Source of the DNA: JBAXGW01 sp037139195
GTDB lineage: Bacteria; Bacteroidota; Bacteroidia; Bacteroidales; JAHJDW01
Reading direction: 5' to 3'
Length of the DNA stretch: 26,838 nucleotides
Assembly: GCA_037139195.1 (NCBI GenBank)
Contig: JBAXGW010000059.1
Location: 1 to 26,838, forward strand
The notes beneath the pieces were generated by a model. That model had not been told where the DNA came from. It did no database searches and saw only the letters and a list, made by a program, of their open reading frames with translations. Positions 7,000 through 15,538 of this stretch are shown piece after piece (the first letter of the stretch is position 1; each line of letters begins with the position of its first letter). The position numbers and the translations under genes were made by a program.

Positions 7000-7776
7000 C
7001 TAAATTATCTTCAAATCGCTTTTGTTAATCCAACCTTTGCTGCCATTGGGTATTTTAATCTCGTACCAATCGCCAATATTATCGCTTATTCGTACTTTTG
7101 TGCCTTCGTGTATAACAAATATTTCCTTACTATTAATATCGGGCGATGCTTTAACATTTACGGTATAAGAAAATATTATAGCTTCGCTTTTATTGTTAAT
7201 GCCAATATACTCATAACTTGCGGCAAAAGAAAATAAAATTATTACCAAAACAGCGAAAATTGCAGCAAAGAAAGAGTTTTTCTTATAGGAGTAAGTTTTG
7301 CTAAATAAATATATGACAACCAAGGAGAAAAATACTACTAAAGATAGTAATATCAAAATACTCCATGTCTTCTCTGAAAAAATATTTGCAAAAATATTCC
7401 ACCATCTTTTGTAAAATATTTCGGGTAATTTGTCAATTTTATCCAATATTTTGGTGTTCGACAATTCTAAATTGAAATTAATATCTTCGTCGGAAGGTGA
7501 TAGCTTTTTAGCTTTTTCATAATTGTAAATAGCGTTTGTAATATCGTTGTTTTTAAAATACGAGTTGCCTAGGTTGAAATACAAGTCGGCCGATTCATAT
7601 CCTTGATTTAAAGCCGATTCATATTTAACAATTGCTTCTACATAATTTTCTTTCTGATATAATTCATTCCCTATTTTTAAACATTCTTCAGCCTTGATTT
7701 GCGTTTCATTTGCAGCTAAAAAAGTAGAAATAAATAATAAAACTATAATTAAATTCAATTTTCTCATACACATCAT
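7000..7776 (-). CDS. batE: BatE: TPR and SH3 membrane protein
   Basis: The last gene of the bat operon. The product is 258 residues from the ATG overlapping the batD stop (ATGA, 4 bases). The ATG at residue 4 (7767) gives a cleaner signal peptide. Residues 30-100 hold about two tetratricopeptide repeats (motifs ECLKIGNELYQKENYVEAI and DLYFNLGNSYFKNNDITNA). Membrane helices follow near 138-158 and 168-188. Residues 195-258 are a bacterial SH3 domain (VNVKASPDINSKEI, then GDWYEIKIPNGSKGWI). TPRs bind partner proteins and SH3 domains often bind cell-wall peptides. Bat proteins were first described in Bacteroides fragilis as Bacteroides aerotolerance proteins. Gene position and domain order both support the call. 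Confidence 0.88.
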   Translation of the reverse strand: MMCMRKLNLIIVLLFISTFLAANETQIKAEECLKIGNELYQKENYVEAIVKYESALNQGYESADLYFNLGNSYFKNNDITNAIYNYEKAKKLSPSDEDINFNLELSNTKILDKIDKLPEIFYKRWWNIFANIFSEKTWSILILLSLVVFFSLVVIYLFSKTYSYKKNSFFAAIFAVLVIILFSFAASYEYIGINNKSEAIIFSYTVNVKASPDINSKEIFVIHEGTKVRISDNIGDWYEIKIPNGSKGWINKSDLKII

Positions 7777-9608
7777 TTTAACTCTTTCTCTATTTTAATA
7801 ATAAGGCTATGACATTGTTTGTATAAATTTTCATTCTGGCTATCATCATTGAGCGGCGAAAATCTATTGTATTCAATTTCATTTAATAGCGATATTATAT
7901 CGTTAATAGTATCTTCAGAAGCTTTAGTATTTCTAAATGTATCGTTCACGTTTTCAAGTGATAATTGCGATTGAGGAATATTAAACTTGTCGCTAATATA
8001 ACCCCAAAGTGCTTTGGATATTTCGATATAAAACTCATTAGAATTATTTGCCGAAATACTTTTCTCAGCTAATAGTAATCGTTTTTTTGCTATTTTGGTG
8101 GCTCTTTTATTTTTCAAAAGCGAATTATTGCTTTTCAAGGTCATTTGTTTACGCAACAGGATTGTGGTAATAATAAATAATATTATTGGCAAACAAATCA
8201 AAATCCAAAAATAACTAGAAAGAAAAAATAAATTGTTTTTTTTGTTAAGCGTTGTATTCCCTGTTTTAATAAAACGAATATCAGAACCCAAATATTTAAT
8301 GTCTTTTTGATTTGTGCTCACAACTGTTGACGAAGCCACATTTTTACCTTTATCTACCTCAATGTTAAATGCATCAGTACTTATTGTTTTATACTGCTTG
8401 CTATTTAAATCAAAATAGCTAAAATTATAAGCAGGAATAACGAAGCGACCAGGTGCTCTGGGAATAAATACATATTCGTATGATTTGCTTCCTGACATTC
8501 CTTTTTCATTGGTAGTTATTTGTTCCGAAGTTTTTGGATCATAAGCTTCAAAATCGGTTGGAAAATTAATTTTCGGATTGTCAATTAATTGTAAATTACC
8601 GTTTCCAGAAATTTTAATTTTTAAAGTAATAGCATCATTTGTACTTACTTTTGTTTTATCAATAGACGATGTTAGCTGAAAATTACCTACTGCACCTGTA
8701 AAGTCTGAAGGTTGGTTATTAGCAGGCAAGGGCTGAATAGTTAATGTAACCGCATTTGATTTAATGCTTTTTTTAACTGTTTGCGTTGATGAAAAGGCAT
8801 TATCAAAAAATGGGTCGTTGAAAATATTATCGAAAAAATTATCATTTCTTCTTTTTACTTTTTCTTTAACAAGGCATTCTACTTTCAAAGGCTCAATTGT
8901 AAGCTTTCCGCTCTGCTGAGGTACCAAAGATACTTTTCTGATTTCGGCAACAGTATAGCGTTGTCCGTTAATCATCTCTTCATATTGCTTAGGAGGGTCG
9001 GTTTCTTTTAACAAATTTTGCGACCAAAATCCCTTATTAGAAGGAGCTTTCTCTATTCCATATTGCGAAACTCCTACTCTAGTGTACAACTTGTAAATTA
9101 ATATTAATTGTTCGCCAACAATTGCATTCGATTTATTAAGAGTAGCTTTGATAAAAATATCTTGTGAATTATCCCCATTCCCATTGTTTGAATTAGTGTT
9201 GGCTTTAGCTTGCGGACGCGAAGCAACAACATCAATTACAGTTGATTGCGATTGTATTACAACTCCATTTACCTTAGCTTTTGCAGGTTCAATTGTGTAT
9301 TTTCCAGCTGCTGATGCTGAAAGTTGATAAATAAACTTGTCCTCACTTTGCCCACCTTGAACTATTTGTCCATTTACAATTATGGTTGTTCCGCCACCAG
9401 AACTTCTCATGCTTCCTAATATATTTAAACCTTTGAATGATGGCGGCTGAAAAGTGGAAACATTGCCTCCTGAAATTATAAAACTAACCTGAAAAACAGT
9501 GTTTGGTGTTATAATATTAGGATTAACAGCTACTTTCATTTGCGGATTTTGAGAAAACCCAGCCAATGAAAGCATTATTAAAACAATTAATTGAATTATT
9601 TTTTTCAT
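7773..9608 (-). CDS. batD: BatD: oxygen-tolerance family envelope protein
   Basis: A 611-residue envelope protein. Residues 1-20 are a signal peptide. A long periplasmic part of several beta-sandwich segments follows (about 25-130, 148-295 and 308-420), with the recurrent feature PGRFVIPAYNFSYFD near 386-400. One membrane helix lies at about 461-486, and a cytoplasmic helical tail at 495-611. This matches the BatD (oxygen tolerance) layout and length. A glycine-, asparagine- and serine-rich linker at 135-148 separates the first two beta segments. Its stop overlaps the batE start by 4 bases and its start lies 3 bases after the batC stop, which suggests translational coupling. The product probably works with BatA and BatB at the inner membrane. 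Confidence 0.9.
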   Translation of the reverse strand: MKKIIQLIVLIMLSLAGFSQNPQMKVAVNPNIITPNTVFQVSFIISGGNVSTFQPPSFKGLNILGSMRSSGGGTTIIVNGQIVQGGQSEDKFIYQLSASAAGKYTIEPAKAKVNGVVIQSQSTVIDVVASRPQAKANTNSNNGNGDNSQDIFIKATLNKSNAIVGEQLILIYKLYTRVGVSQYGIEKAPSNKGFWSQNLLKETDPPKQYEEMINGQRYTVAEIRKVSLVPQQSGKLTIEPLKVECLVKEKVKRRNDNFFDNIFNDPFFDNAFSSTQTVKKSIKSNAVTLTIQPLPANNQPSDFTGAVGNFQLTSSIDKTKVSTNDAITLKIKISGNGNLQLIDNPKINFPTDFEAYDPKTSEQITTNEKGMSGSKSYEYVFIPRAPGRFVIPAYNFSYFDLNSKQYKTISTDAFNIEVDKGKNVASSTVVSTNQKDIKYLGSDIRFIKTGNTTLNKKNNLFFLSSYFWILICLPIILFIITTILLRKQMTLKSNNSLLKNKRATKIAKKRLLLAEKSISANNSNEFYIEISKALWGYISDKFNIPQSQLSLENVNDTFRNTKASEDTINDIISLLNEIEYNRFSPLNDDSQNENLYKQCHSLIIKIEKELK

Positions 9609-9611
9609 AAT

Positions 9612-10388
9612 TTACCAATCTTTTTGAATCTTAACTTTAACTGCTTTATCAGTTTTATCGATATTTTCAAGTGTTTTCTTTTCTTTATTTTGTACTGCAT
9701 TCAGCATTCGTTCTGCATCCTCTTTCGACATTTTCGACTCAGGACTCTTCTTTTGTTCTTCTTTGTCGTCCTTCTTCTGATCGTTTTTATTTTCTTGATT
9801 TTGTTGCTTGTCTTTATTGTCTTTGTTGTTTTTATCGTCTTTGTTTTGGTCTTTTTTATTATCTTTTTTGTCCTTGTTATCCTTATTGTCTTTATTTTGT
9901 TGGTTTTGTTGTTTCTGAATTTGCTGTATCATTTTTTGAGCATACGACAAATTATATTTTGTATCAGCGTCTTTCGGATTTAAACGTAATGATTTTTTGT
10001 AAGCATCAACACTTTTCTTTGCTAACTCTTGTTTTTGTTCGCCTTGGATAGTTTTATTATTTATTGCTTCATTCAATAGCGAATTGCCAAGGTTATGATA
10101 AAGTTTAGCCTTTAAATCATCGCTTATTGTCGCATTAGAAAGCAGTGTGTCATAAAGTTTTGTTGCTTCAGCATATCTATTTTGCTTATATAATGAATTT
10201 CCTAAATTATAAATACCTGTTTGCGACTGCTTGTTTTTTTCAAGGGCTTTTCGATAAAACTTCTCAGCTTCAGTATAATTATTCTTTTCATAATTGCTAT
10301 TTCCTTTACGTAGCAATGTATTGTCGCTTTGTGCATTAGAGCATAAAGAGAGAAGCATAAAAAGACATATATAAACAATTTGCTTCAT
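9612..10388 (-). CDS. batC: BatC: periplasmic TPR protein with Lys/Asn/Asp-rich segment
   Basis: The frame is open up to 10475, but the start at 10388 is preferred: it begins a signal peptide (MKQIVYICLFMLLSLCSNAQ) and lies 4 bases after the batB stop, whereas the longer form would overlap batB. The product is 258 residues. Residues 22-55 and 56-90 are tetratricopeptide repeats, and a third lies at about 95-150. Residues 156-215 are low-complexity Lys, Asn, Asp and Gln. A conserved-looking C-terminal motif follows (SKEDAERMLNAVQNKEKK, 221-238), known to me from other BatC proteins. In the family BatC is a partner of the BatA/BatB complex. Length and layout are normal apart from the long low-complexity run. 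Confidence 0.88.
   Translation of the reverse strand: MKQIVYICLFMLLSLCSNAQSDNTLLRKGNSNYEKNNYTEAEKFYRKALEKNKQSQTGIYNLGNSLYKQNRYAEATKLYDTLLSNATISDDLKAKLYHNLGNSLLNEAINNKTIQGEQKQELAKKSVDAYKKSLRLNPKDADTKYNLSYAQKMIQQIQKQQNQQNKDNKDNKDKKDNKKDQNKDDKNNKDNKDKQQNQENKNDQKKDDKEEQKKSPESKMSKEDAERMLNAVQNKEKKTLENIDKTDKAVKVKIQKDW
9744..9923 (-). repeat. Low-complexity Lys/Asn/Asp/Gln coding repeat in batC
   Basis: Codons for residues 156-215 of BatC are almost all A and G with a few C (AAA, AAC, AAT, GAT, GAC, CAA). The plus strand therefore reads as a T-rich tract of GTC, TTT and TTA triplets. Units of Lys-Asp-Asn-Lys-Asp recur. The tract may vary in length between strains by slippage. Confidence 0.7.
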
Positions 10389-10392
10389 AAAA

Positions 10393-11436
10393 CTATTTTG
10401 TATTTTTAGTCCCAAATAAATTAACATTAGAAAAAAGCTTTCCTTTCTTTTCGGCAATAAAAAGTTCGAAAACAAGTACTAACAATGCTGCGAACAATAA
10501 ATATTGAAATCTACTTTCAAATTCAGAAAATTCTCTTGCTTCGAATTCAACCTTTTCAATTTTATTTATATCATTAAAAATAATATCCAAACCATCATTT
10601 GTATTATTTGCATTTACATAAACACCATTTCCTGTTGCAGCTAACTTTTGAAGTGTTATTTCATTCAATTTGCTTATTATTACGCTGCCATTTTCATCTG
10701 ATTTAAATGTAAGTTGCATATTTCTACTTATTTCTGGTATAGGCGAACCTTGAGGTGTTCCCATTCCAATAGTAAAAATTTTTATTCCTTTTGCAGCTAT
10801 CTCTGAAGCAATGGTCATAGCGTCTTCTTGGTGATCTTCACCATCTGAAATAACGATAATAGCCTTGTTTTTTTTGTCATTTTCTTGAAACGATTTTTCG
10901 GCTAATTGCAATGCTTCGCCAATATTTGTTCCCTGTGTGCCAATAAGTTTGGTGTTTGTATTGTCTAAAAATAATTTTGCGGCAGAATAATCGGTTGTAA
11001 TTGGAAGTTGAATGAATGCTTTTCCAGCAAAAACAACAAGTCCAATTCTATCATTATCAAGTTTATCTATCAACTTCTGAATAGCTTGTTTAGCTCTTTC
11101 TAGTCTGTTAGGCTTTATGTCTTGTGCCAGCATGCTATTAGATATGTCTAAAACTACCATTAAATCAACTCCTTTTCTTTTGGCCGTTTCTATTTTCGAA
11201 CCAACTTGAGGATTTGAAATTCCAATAATAATTAATGTAATAACCATTATTAAACAATAAAACTTTAATCGAGGTCGAATATCTGAATATTCGGGTATTA
11301 ATTGTTTAATAATGTTTGAATCGCCAAAATCATTCATTGCACGCTTTTTCGCTTTGCTAAATGCAATAAAAAGCAATATCAGAAGTGGTATTACCAACAA
11401 AGAATAAAGAAAAAAGCTATGTTCGAATCGTATCAT
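10393..11436 (-). CDS. batB: BatB: membrane-anchored von Willebrand A protein
   Basis: The start at 11436 (MIRFEHSFFLYSLLV) is preferred over the frame's first ATG at 11487: it leaves 7 bases after the batA stop and opens with a hydrophobic anchor. The product is 347 residues. Membrane helices lie near 8-26 and 57-73, a VWA domain at about 90-290, and a C-terminal helix at 310-328. The metal-ion site is intact: DISNS at 97-101, the Gly-Thr-Asn threonine near 170 and SDGED at 197-201. Together with BatA it forms the membrane-bound VWA pair typical of the bat cluster, probably a metal-dependent binding platform activated by MoxR. It lies between batA and batC in the usual order. Confidence 0.92.
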   Translation of the reverse strand: MIRFEHSFFLYSLLVIPLLILLFIAFSKAKKRAMNDFGDSNIIKQLIPEYSDIRPRLKFYCLIMVITLIIIGISNPQVGSKIETAKRKGVDLMVVLDISNSMLAQDIKPNRLERAKQAIQKLIDKLDNDRIGLVVFAGKAFIQLPITTDYSAAKLFLDNTNTKLIGTQGTNIGEALQLAEKSFQENDKKNKAIIVISDGEDHQEDAMTIASEIAAKGIKIFTIGMGTPQGSPIPEISRNMQLTFKSDENGSVIISKLNEITLQKLAATGNGVYVNANNTNDGLDIIFNDINKIEKVEFEAREFSEFESRFQYLLFAALLVLVFELFIAEKKGKLFSNVNLFGTKNTK

Positions 11437-11443
11437 AATATAT

Positions 11444-12439
11444 TTATGGTAATGTTTTAAAAAATGTATAACGCAAAATAACTTCAATTAACAAAAACAA
11501 AAATGCAATTAAAGCTAATGGGGCAAACATTTCTGTTCGTTTACTATATTCAGATATATCTATTTTTGATTTTTCGAGTTTGTCAATTTCTTGATAGATT
11601 CCTTTTAGTTTATTTTTACTTGTAGCCCTGAAATATGAACCATTAGTGGTTTTTGCAATACTTTTTAATAAAGATTCGTCAATTTGAACTTCCATGTTTT
11701 GATATTGTTTTCCAAAAGGAGTCATAACAGGGTAGGGTGCTGTTCCATAAGAACCAACTCCAATTGTATAAACTCTAATTCCATTCAGCTTTGCAATATC
11801 AGCAGCTGATTTTGGATCCATCGATCCTTGATTGTTAATACCATCTGTAAGCAGAATTATTACTTTGCTAATGGCTTTACTATTCTTCAATCTATTAATC
11901 GATGTAGCTAAACCATCGCCAAGAGCAGTTCCATCTTCTATCATTCCACTTTTTATATCTTTAAAAAGATTAATCAAAACAGAATGATCAGAAGTTAAAG
12001 GGCATTGAGTGAACGTTTCTCCACTAAATACTACTAATCCAACTCTGTCATTAGGTCTATTTTTTATAAATTCACTAGCTACGTCTTTTGCAGCCTCAAG
12101 TCTATTAGGTTTAAAATCTTCAGCTAGCATACTGCCCGAAATATCAAGGCTCATGATAATATCAATTCCTTCAATATTAATATCTTGCTTGCTTGATGTT
12201 TTCTGAGGTCTAGCAAGAGCTACAATAAGAAGTGTAATTACAATTAACCTTAAAATAAAGGGAATATGCATGTATTTTACTCGCCCCGACTTTTTGTCGT
12301 ATATAAATATTGAGGTGTTTGATAATGTAATTGAAGGTTTTTGTAATGAGTATTTTTTAATATATAAAACAATCAATAATGGAATTATCAAAAGCCCCCA
12401 AAGGAAAAATATGTTTTGAAATGTAAGTCCTTGAAGCAT
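11444..12439 (-). CDS. batA: BatA: membrane-anchored von Willebrand A protein
   Basis: A 331-residue protein with two N-terminal membrane helices (about 10-27 and 60-77) linked by a short loop. A VWA domain follows (about 92-290), then a final helix at 305-324. The metal-ion-dependent adhesion site is complete: DISGS at 99-103, the Gly-Thr-Ala threonine near 171 and TDG at 198-200. The plan is the same as BatB's, and the two are ancient paralogues. The gene follows the 323-residue BatD-related gene after 3 bases. The start is fixed by this spacing and by the hydrophobic N terminus. It is expected to form a complex with BatB and respond to the MoxR ATPase. Confidence 0.92.
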   Translation of the reverse strand: MLQGLTFQNIFFLWGLLIIPLLIVLYIKKYSLQKPSITLSNTSIFIYDKKSGRVKYMHIPFILRLIVITLLIVALARPQKTSSKQDINIEGIDIIMSLDISGSMLAEDFKPNRLEAAKDVASEFIKNRPNDRVGLVVFSGETFTQCPLTSDHSVLINLFKDIKSGMIEDGTALGDGLATSINRLKNSKAISKVIILLTDGINNQGSMDPKSAADIAKLNGIRVYTIGVGSYGTAPYPVMTPFGKQYQNMEVQIDESLLKSIAKTTNGSYFRATSKNKLKGIYQEIDKLEKSKIDISEYSKRTEMFAPLALIAFLFLLIEVILRYTFFKTLP

Positions 12440-12442
12440 AAT

Positions 12443-13414
12443 TTATTGTTTTTCAATTATTGGTTCGTTAAAAATTGGTTTTGATAAATTGACAATTTCA
12501 ATTGCTTGAATCATGCATCTATCATGGTCTTCTGGTAATGGATCCATTTTAGCAAACTTTACATAGTCGGCAATAGTTAGTATGTTTTTGAAGTTATCAA
12601 TTATTTTAGTGTCAACTTCATTTAACTTAAGATGAACGTAAATTTCATCAGAAGTCATTTCCATAGCGTTAATGCCTTTTGATAATTCAATGTACTTTCT
12701 TAAAGTATCCGTTATTTTAGTGTAATAAAGTTTTGTTTGACCTGCTTGCCATAACTTGCTATTTTTAATATTTGCTAGTTCAGACAACGCCCATTCATGA
12801 GGCGGAATAGCAGGTTTTTCTTTTATACTAAACAATGGTTTGTTATTTTTATACCTATTAACAAAGAAAATAATTGCTAAAATCAAAACGATTAATAAAA
12901 ATCCACCTATTGCCCAAGGTAAAATTTCTTTCCAGGTAAGTGGAACAGATAAAATTTCCTTAATATCCTTAATAGATTTTGTTGTGTCAACAGCAGGTGA
13001 ATTTACATTAACAAACAATGAATCAGAAAAATAAATCCATTTGTTAGTATCTTTAATAGAAAAGGTTTCAATTTTCACAACTGGAATAACCTGCTTCCCT
13101 GAATCAAAAGAAGTTATTGTTAATTTTTGATGTAGAGTTAATTTGTCTTTAGCTTTCAATGTATCTATTTTTGAAATTTTAATAATTTCAATTTTACTAG
13201 ATAGTGTATCTGAAAACAAAGGCCACTTTGCTGATATGTTAGTAGGTATTTCTAAAGAAATATCTAAATTAAATTGATCTCCAATTGAAATAGAATTGGT
13301 GTCAATTTTTGTTTTTAGTTTTCCTAAATTATTTTGAGCAGATATATTCTGACAATAAAAAAACAAAAGAAAAACTATCAAGCACTTTAAAGTATATAAT
13401 ATTGATTTTACCAT
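12443..13414 (-). CDS. BatD-related/DUF4381-like membrane protein in the bat operon
   Basis: A 323-residue protein with a signal peptide (residues 1-26, cleavage near Ser-Ala-Gln), a beta-sandwich periplasmic part (about 30-150), one membrane helix (165-187) and a cytoplasmic helical domain (190-323). The cytoplasmic part contains IPPHEWALSEL at 203-213 and LWQAGQTKLYYTKITDTLRKYI at 221-242 (trim noted: the motif spans 22 positions). This layout and the PPHEWAL-type motif recall BatD and the DUF4381 family that often sits between DUF58 and batA genes in this phylum. Its start overlaps the DUF58 stop by 7 bases. It likely belongs to the same envelope complex. I am sure of operon membership and less sure of the family name. 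Confidence 0.7.
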   Translation of the reverse strand: MVKSILYTLKCLIVFLLFFYCQNISAQNNLGKLKTKIDTNSISIGDQFNLDISLEIPTNISAKWPLFSDTLSSKIEIIKISKIDTLKAKDKLTLHQKLTITSFDSGKQVIPVVKIETFSIKDTNKWIYFSDSLFVNVNSPAVDTTKSIKDIKEILSVPLTWKEILPWAIGGFLLIVLILAIIFFVNRYKNNKPLFSIKEKPAIPPHEWALSELANIKNSKLWQAGQTKLYYTKITDTLRKYIELSKGINAMEMTSDEIYVHLKLNEVDTKIIDNFKNILTIADYVKFAKMDPLPEDHDRCMIQAIEIVNLSKPIFNEPIIEKQ

Positions 13415-14283
13415 CTTGCTTCGCGCTTTTTAAAAAGATTTTTCAAAGGTTTAATATAATCTTCGTCTGTATTAATAACAATATTATCAATGCCATTTTT
13501 CGAAAATGTTTGGTTTATATCAGTTTCAAAATCACGCCAATAATTAGCATATTTTTTCTGAATTTCTTTATTTGAAGTGTCGGCCCAAAAATATTCGTCG
13601 GTTTCAGCATCTTTAAATTTTACAATCCCTATAGAAGGCAGCTCTTTTTCTCTATCATCAGTAATCCTTAAAGCAATTATATCGTGTTTTTGACTTGCTA
13701 TACGTATTGAATCTGTAAAATATGTATTCATGAAATCTGAAAGAACAAATGTGGTACAACGTTTTTTTTGAACGTTGGTTAAAAATCTGAATGCTTCATC
13801 AATGTTTGTTCCTTTGCTTTCTGTCTTAAAATCAATTAATTCTCTAATTATTCGCAAAATATGAGAGCTGCCTTTTTTTGGTGGAATGTACTTTTCTACA
13901 ATATCTGAAAAAAATACAACCCCAACTTTATCGTTGTTTTGAATTGCCGAAAAAGACAATACAGCCGCCACTTCAGTAAGTATATCCTTTTTTAAGGAAT
14001 TTTTTGTTCCAAAACAAGTAGATCCGCTAACATCTACTAAAATCATAACCGTTAGTTCGCGTTCTTCCTCAAAAATTTTCACGTATGGATGATGAAAACG
14101 AGCAGTTACATTCCAATCTATGTTTCTAATATCATCCCCATATTGATATTCTCTAACTTCGCTAAAAGCCATACCTCTGCCCTTAAAAGCACTGTGGTAT
14201 TGCCCCGAAAAGGTCTGAGACGACAATCCTCGTGTTTTTATTTCAATTTTTCGTACTTTTTTTATTATATCTGGTGTCTCCAT
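13408..14283 (-). CDS. DUF58 protein with von Willebrand A-like domain
   Basis: The start at 14283 (METPDIIKKVRKIEIKTRGL, 291 residues) is preferred. The open frame reaches 14319, but those 12 extra codons come from a 7-base tandem repeat and look artefactual. The DUF58 signature is at about 34-62 (GRGMAFSEVREYQYGDDIR, then NIDWNVTAR). A VWA-like region follows with DVSGS at 84-88, a Gly-Thr-Asn near 158 and a Ser-Asp at about 182, consistent with metal binding. There is no signal peptide or membrane helix. DUF58 proteins are regularly encoded after moxR and are thought to be soluble partners of the ATPase. It lies 100 bases after moxR, the largest gap in the operon. Confidence 0.9.
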   Translation of the reverse strand: METPDIIKKVRKIEIKTRGLSSQTFSGQYHSAFKGRGMAFSEVREYQYGDDIRNIDWNVTARFHHPYVKIFEEERELTVMILVDVSGSTCFGTKNSLKKDILTEVAAVLSFSAIQNNDKVGVVFFSDIVEKYIPPKKGSSHILRIIRELIDFKTESKGTNIDEAFRFLTNVQKKRCTTFVLSDFMNTYFTDSIRIASQKHDIIALRITDDREKELPSIGIVKFKDAETDEYFWADTSNKEIQKKYANYWRDFETDINQTFSKNGIDNIVINTDEDYIKPLKNLFKKREARW

Positions 14284-14291
14284 TGCTAATC

Positions 14292-14326
14292 GGTTAATGG
14301 TTAATGGCGAATGGCGCACGGTTGAT
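14292..14326. repeat. Degenerate 7-base tandem repeat, five units
   Basis: Five 7-base units at 14292-14298, 14299-14305, 14306-14312, 14313-14319 and 14320-14326 fit the plus-strand consensus GGYKVAY; the first two are identical. It lies in the 100-base gap between moxR and the DUF58 gene, just before the DUF58 start. In the transcript it would be in the leader of DUF58. Confidence 0.75.
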
Positions 14327-14383
14327 TTGTTTAAAAAACAATAATATTATTTCTTTTGTCGCGAACCATTTACTTTGTAACGT

Positions 14384-15379
14384 CTAAGGAACTTCAACCG
14401 TGTTAATTATTTCGTTAATAATATCTTCTGTTTTAATATTTTCTGCTTCAGCTTCATACGTCAAACCTATTCTGTGGCGCATTACATCTAAGCATATTGC
14501 TCTTACGTCTTCAGGAATAACATACCCTCTGCGCTTGATAAATGCATAAGCTTTTGCAGCTAAAGCAAGATTAATACTTGCACGTGGCGATGCACCATAA
14601 CTAATGAGGTTTTTGAAGTTATTTAATTTGTATTCCTCAGGAAAGCGACTTGCAAAAACAATATCGGTAATATAATTTTCAATTTTTTCATCCAAATACA
14701 CATCTCTAACTATGTTTCTTGCTTTTATTATATCGGCAGTTCCAATTACTGCATTTGAAGCAACTTTAGTGTTTTCGATATTTTGACGAATTATCAGTTT
14801 TTCTTCTTGTTTATTTGGATATCCAATAATTACTTTAAGCATGAAACGATCAATTTGCGCTTCAGGCAACGGATATGTACCTTCCTGCTCTATAGGGTTT
14901 TGAGTTGCTAGCACAAGAAAAGGTTCTTCAAGTTGATATGTTTTTTCGCCAATTGTAACCTGACGTTCTTGCATCGCCTCTAGTAAAGCAGATTGAACTT
15001 TTGCTGGAGCACGGTTAATTTCGTCGGCTAAAATTAAATTTGCAAAAATAGGTCCCTTTCTAACTATGAATTCTTCTTGCTTTTGGCTGTATATAAGCGT
15101 ACCAATTAAATCGGCAGGCAGCAAATCAGGAGTAAACTGTATACGGCTGAATTTAGCATTGATGCAATTTGCCAAAGATTTAATAGCTAATGTTTTAGCT
15201 AAACCAGGAACACCCTCAAGAAGAATATGGCCATTGGATAATAACCCAATCATCAATCGTTCTGTCATGTGTTTTTGACCAATTATTACCTTGCCCATTT
15301 CAAGGGTCAATAAATCAATAAATGAACTTTCTTGTTGAATTCGTTCGTTTAATTCTCTTATATCAACGGATGTTTGCAT
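14384..15379 (-). CDS. moxR: MoxR-family AAA+ ATPase
   Basis: A 331-residue cytoplasmic AAA+ ATPase, the first gene of the operon. The Walker A motif GVPGLAKT is at 56-63, Walker B LILADEINRAP at 115-125, and sensor 1 near LATQNPIEQEGTYPLPEAQIDRF at about 157-179 (given here as a marker, not as a full domain). A C-terminal lid helical domain includes YGASPRASINL. Length and motifs are typical for the MoxR group. MoxR ATPases are thought to act as chaperones that remodel or activate VWA proteins, here BatA, BatB and the DUF58 protein. The start follows a good promoter by 33 bases. Confidence 0.95.
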   Translation of the reverse strand: MQTSVDIRELNERIQQESSFIDLLTLEMGKVIIGQKHMTERLMIGLLSNGHILLEGVPGLAKTLAIKSLANCINAKFSRIQFTPDLLPADLIGTLIYSQKQEEFIVRKGPIFANLILADEINRAPAKVQSALLEAMQERQVTIGEKTYQLEEPFLVLATQNPIEQEGTYPLPEAQIDRFMLKVIIGYPNKQEEKLIIRQNIENTKVASNAVIGTADIIKARNIVRDVYLDEKIENYITDIVFASRFPEEYKLNNFKNLISYGASPRASINLALAAKAYAFIKRRGYVIPEDVRAICLDVMRHRIGLTYEAEAENIKTEDIINEIINTVEVP

Positions 15380-15411
15380 AATGGTAATTGTTTTAATTTC
15401 TATTTGCTGCT

Positions 15412-15441
15412 CAAAATTATTTAAAATAGTCTGGTAAGCAA
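15412..15441 (-). promoter_or_regulatory. Promoter of the moxR-bat operon
   Basis: On the minus strand, TTG at 15441-15439 and TAATTTTG at 15419-15412 are separated by 19 bases, an excellent match to the Bacteroidota promoter consensus. The moxR ATG is 33 bases further on. No other strong promoter is visible inside the tightly packed operon. Confidence 0.65.
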
Positions 15442-15482
15442 GAAAAATAGCTGTTAAAAAGTATTAAGTTTGAAGTTAAAGT

Positions 15483-15515
15483 TTGTTAACATATCGATTT
15501 TTTTATTTATATTTA
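15483..15515 (+). promoter_or_regulatory. Possible promoter of the GldM-like gene
   Basis: TTG at 15483-15485 and TATATTTA at 15508-15515 (one mismatch to TAnnTTTG) are 22 bases apart, and the ATG follows 24 bases later. With the moxR promoter this makes a divergent pair in the 159-base gap. Confidence 0.45.
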
Positions 15516-15538
15516 TCGAAAATTTAAATTAATCTACC

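Noticed and set aside
9591..10051. Plus-strand frames of 126-130 codons full of Leu, Phe, Val and Ile
   Set aside because: They are the reverse complement of the Lys/Asn/Asp-rich tract of batC and of its flanks, and have no start context or family likeness.
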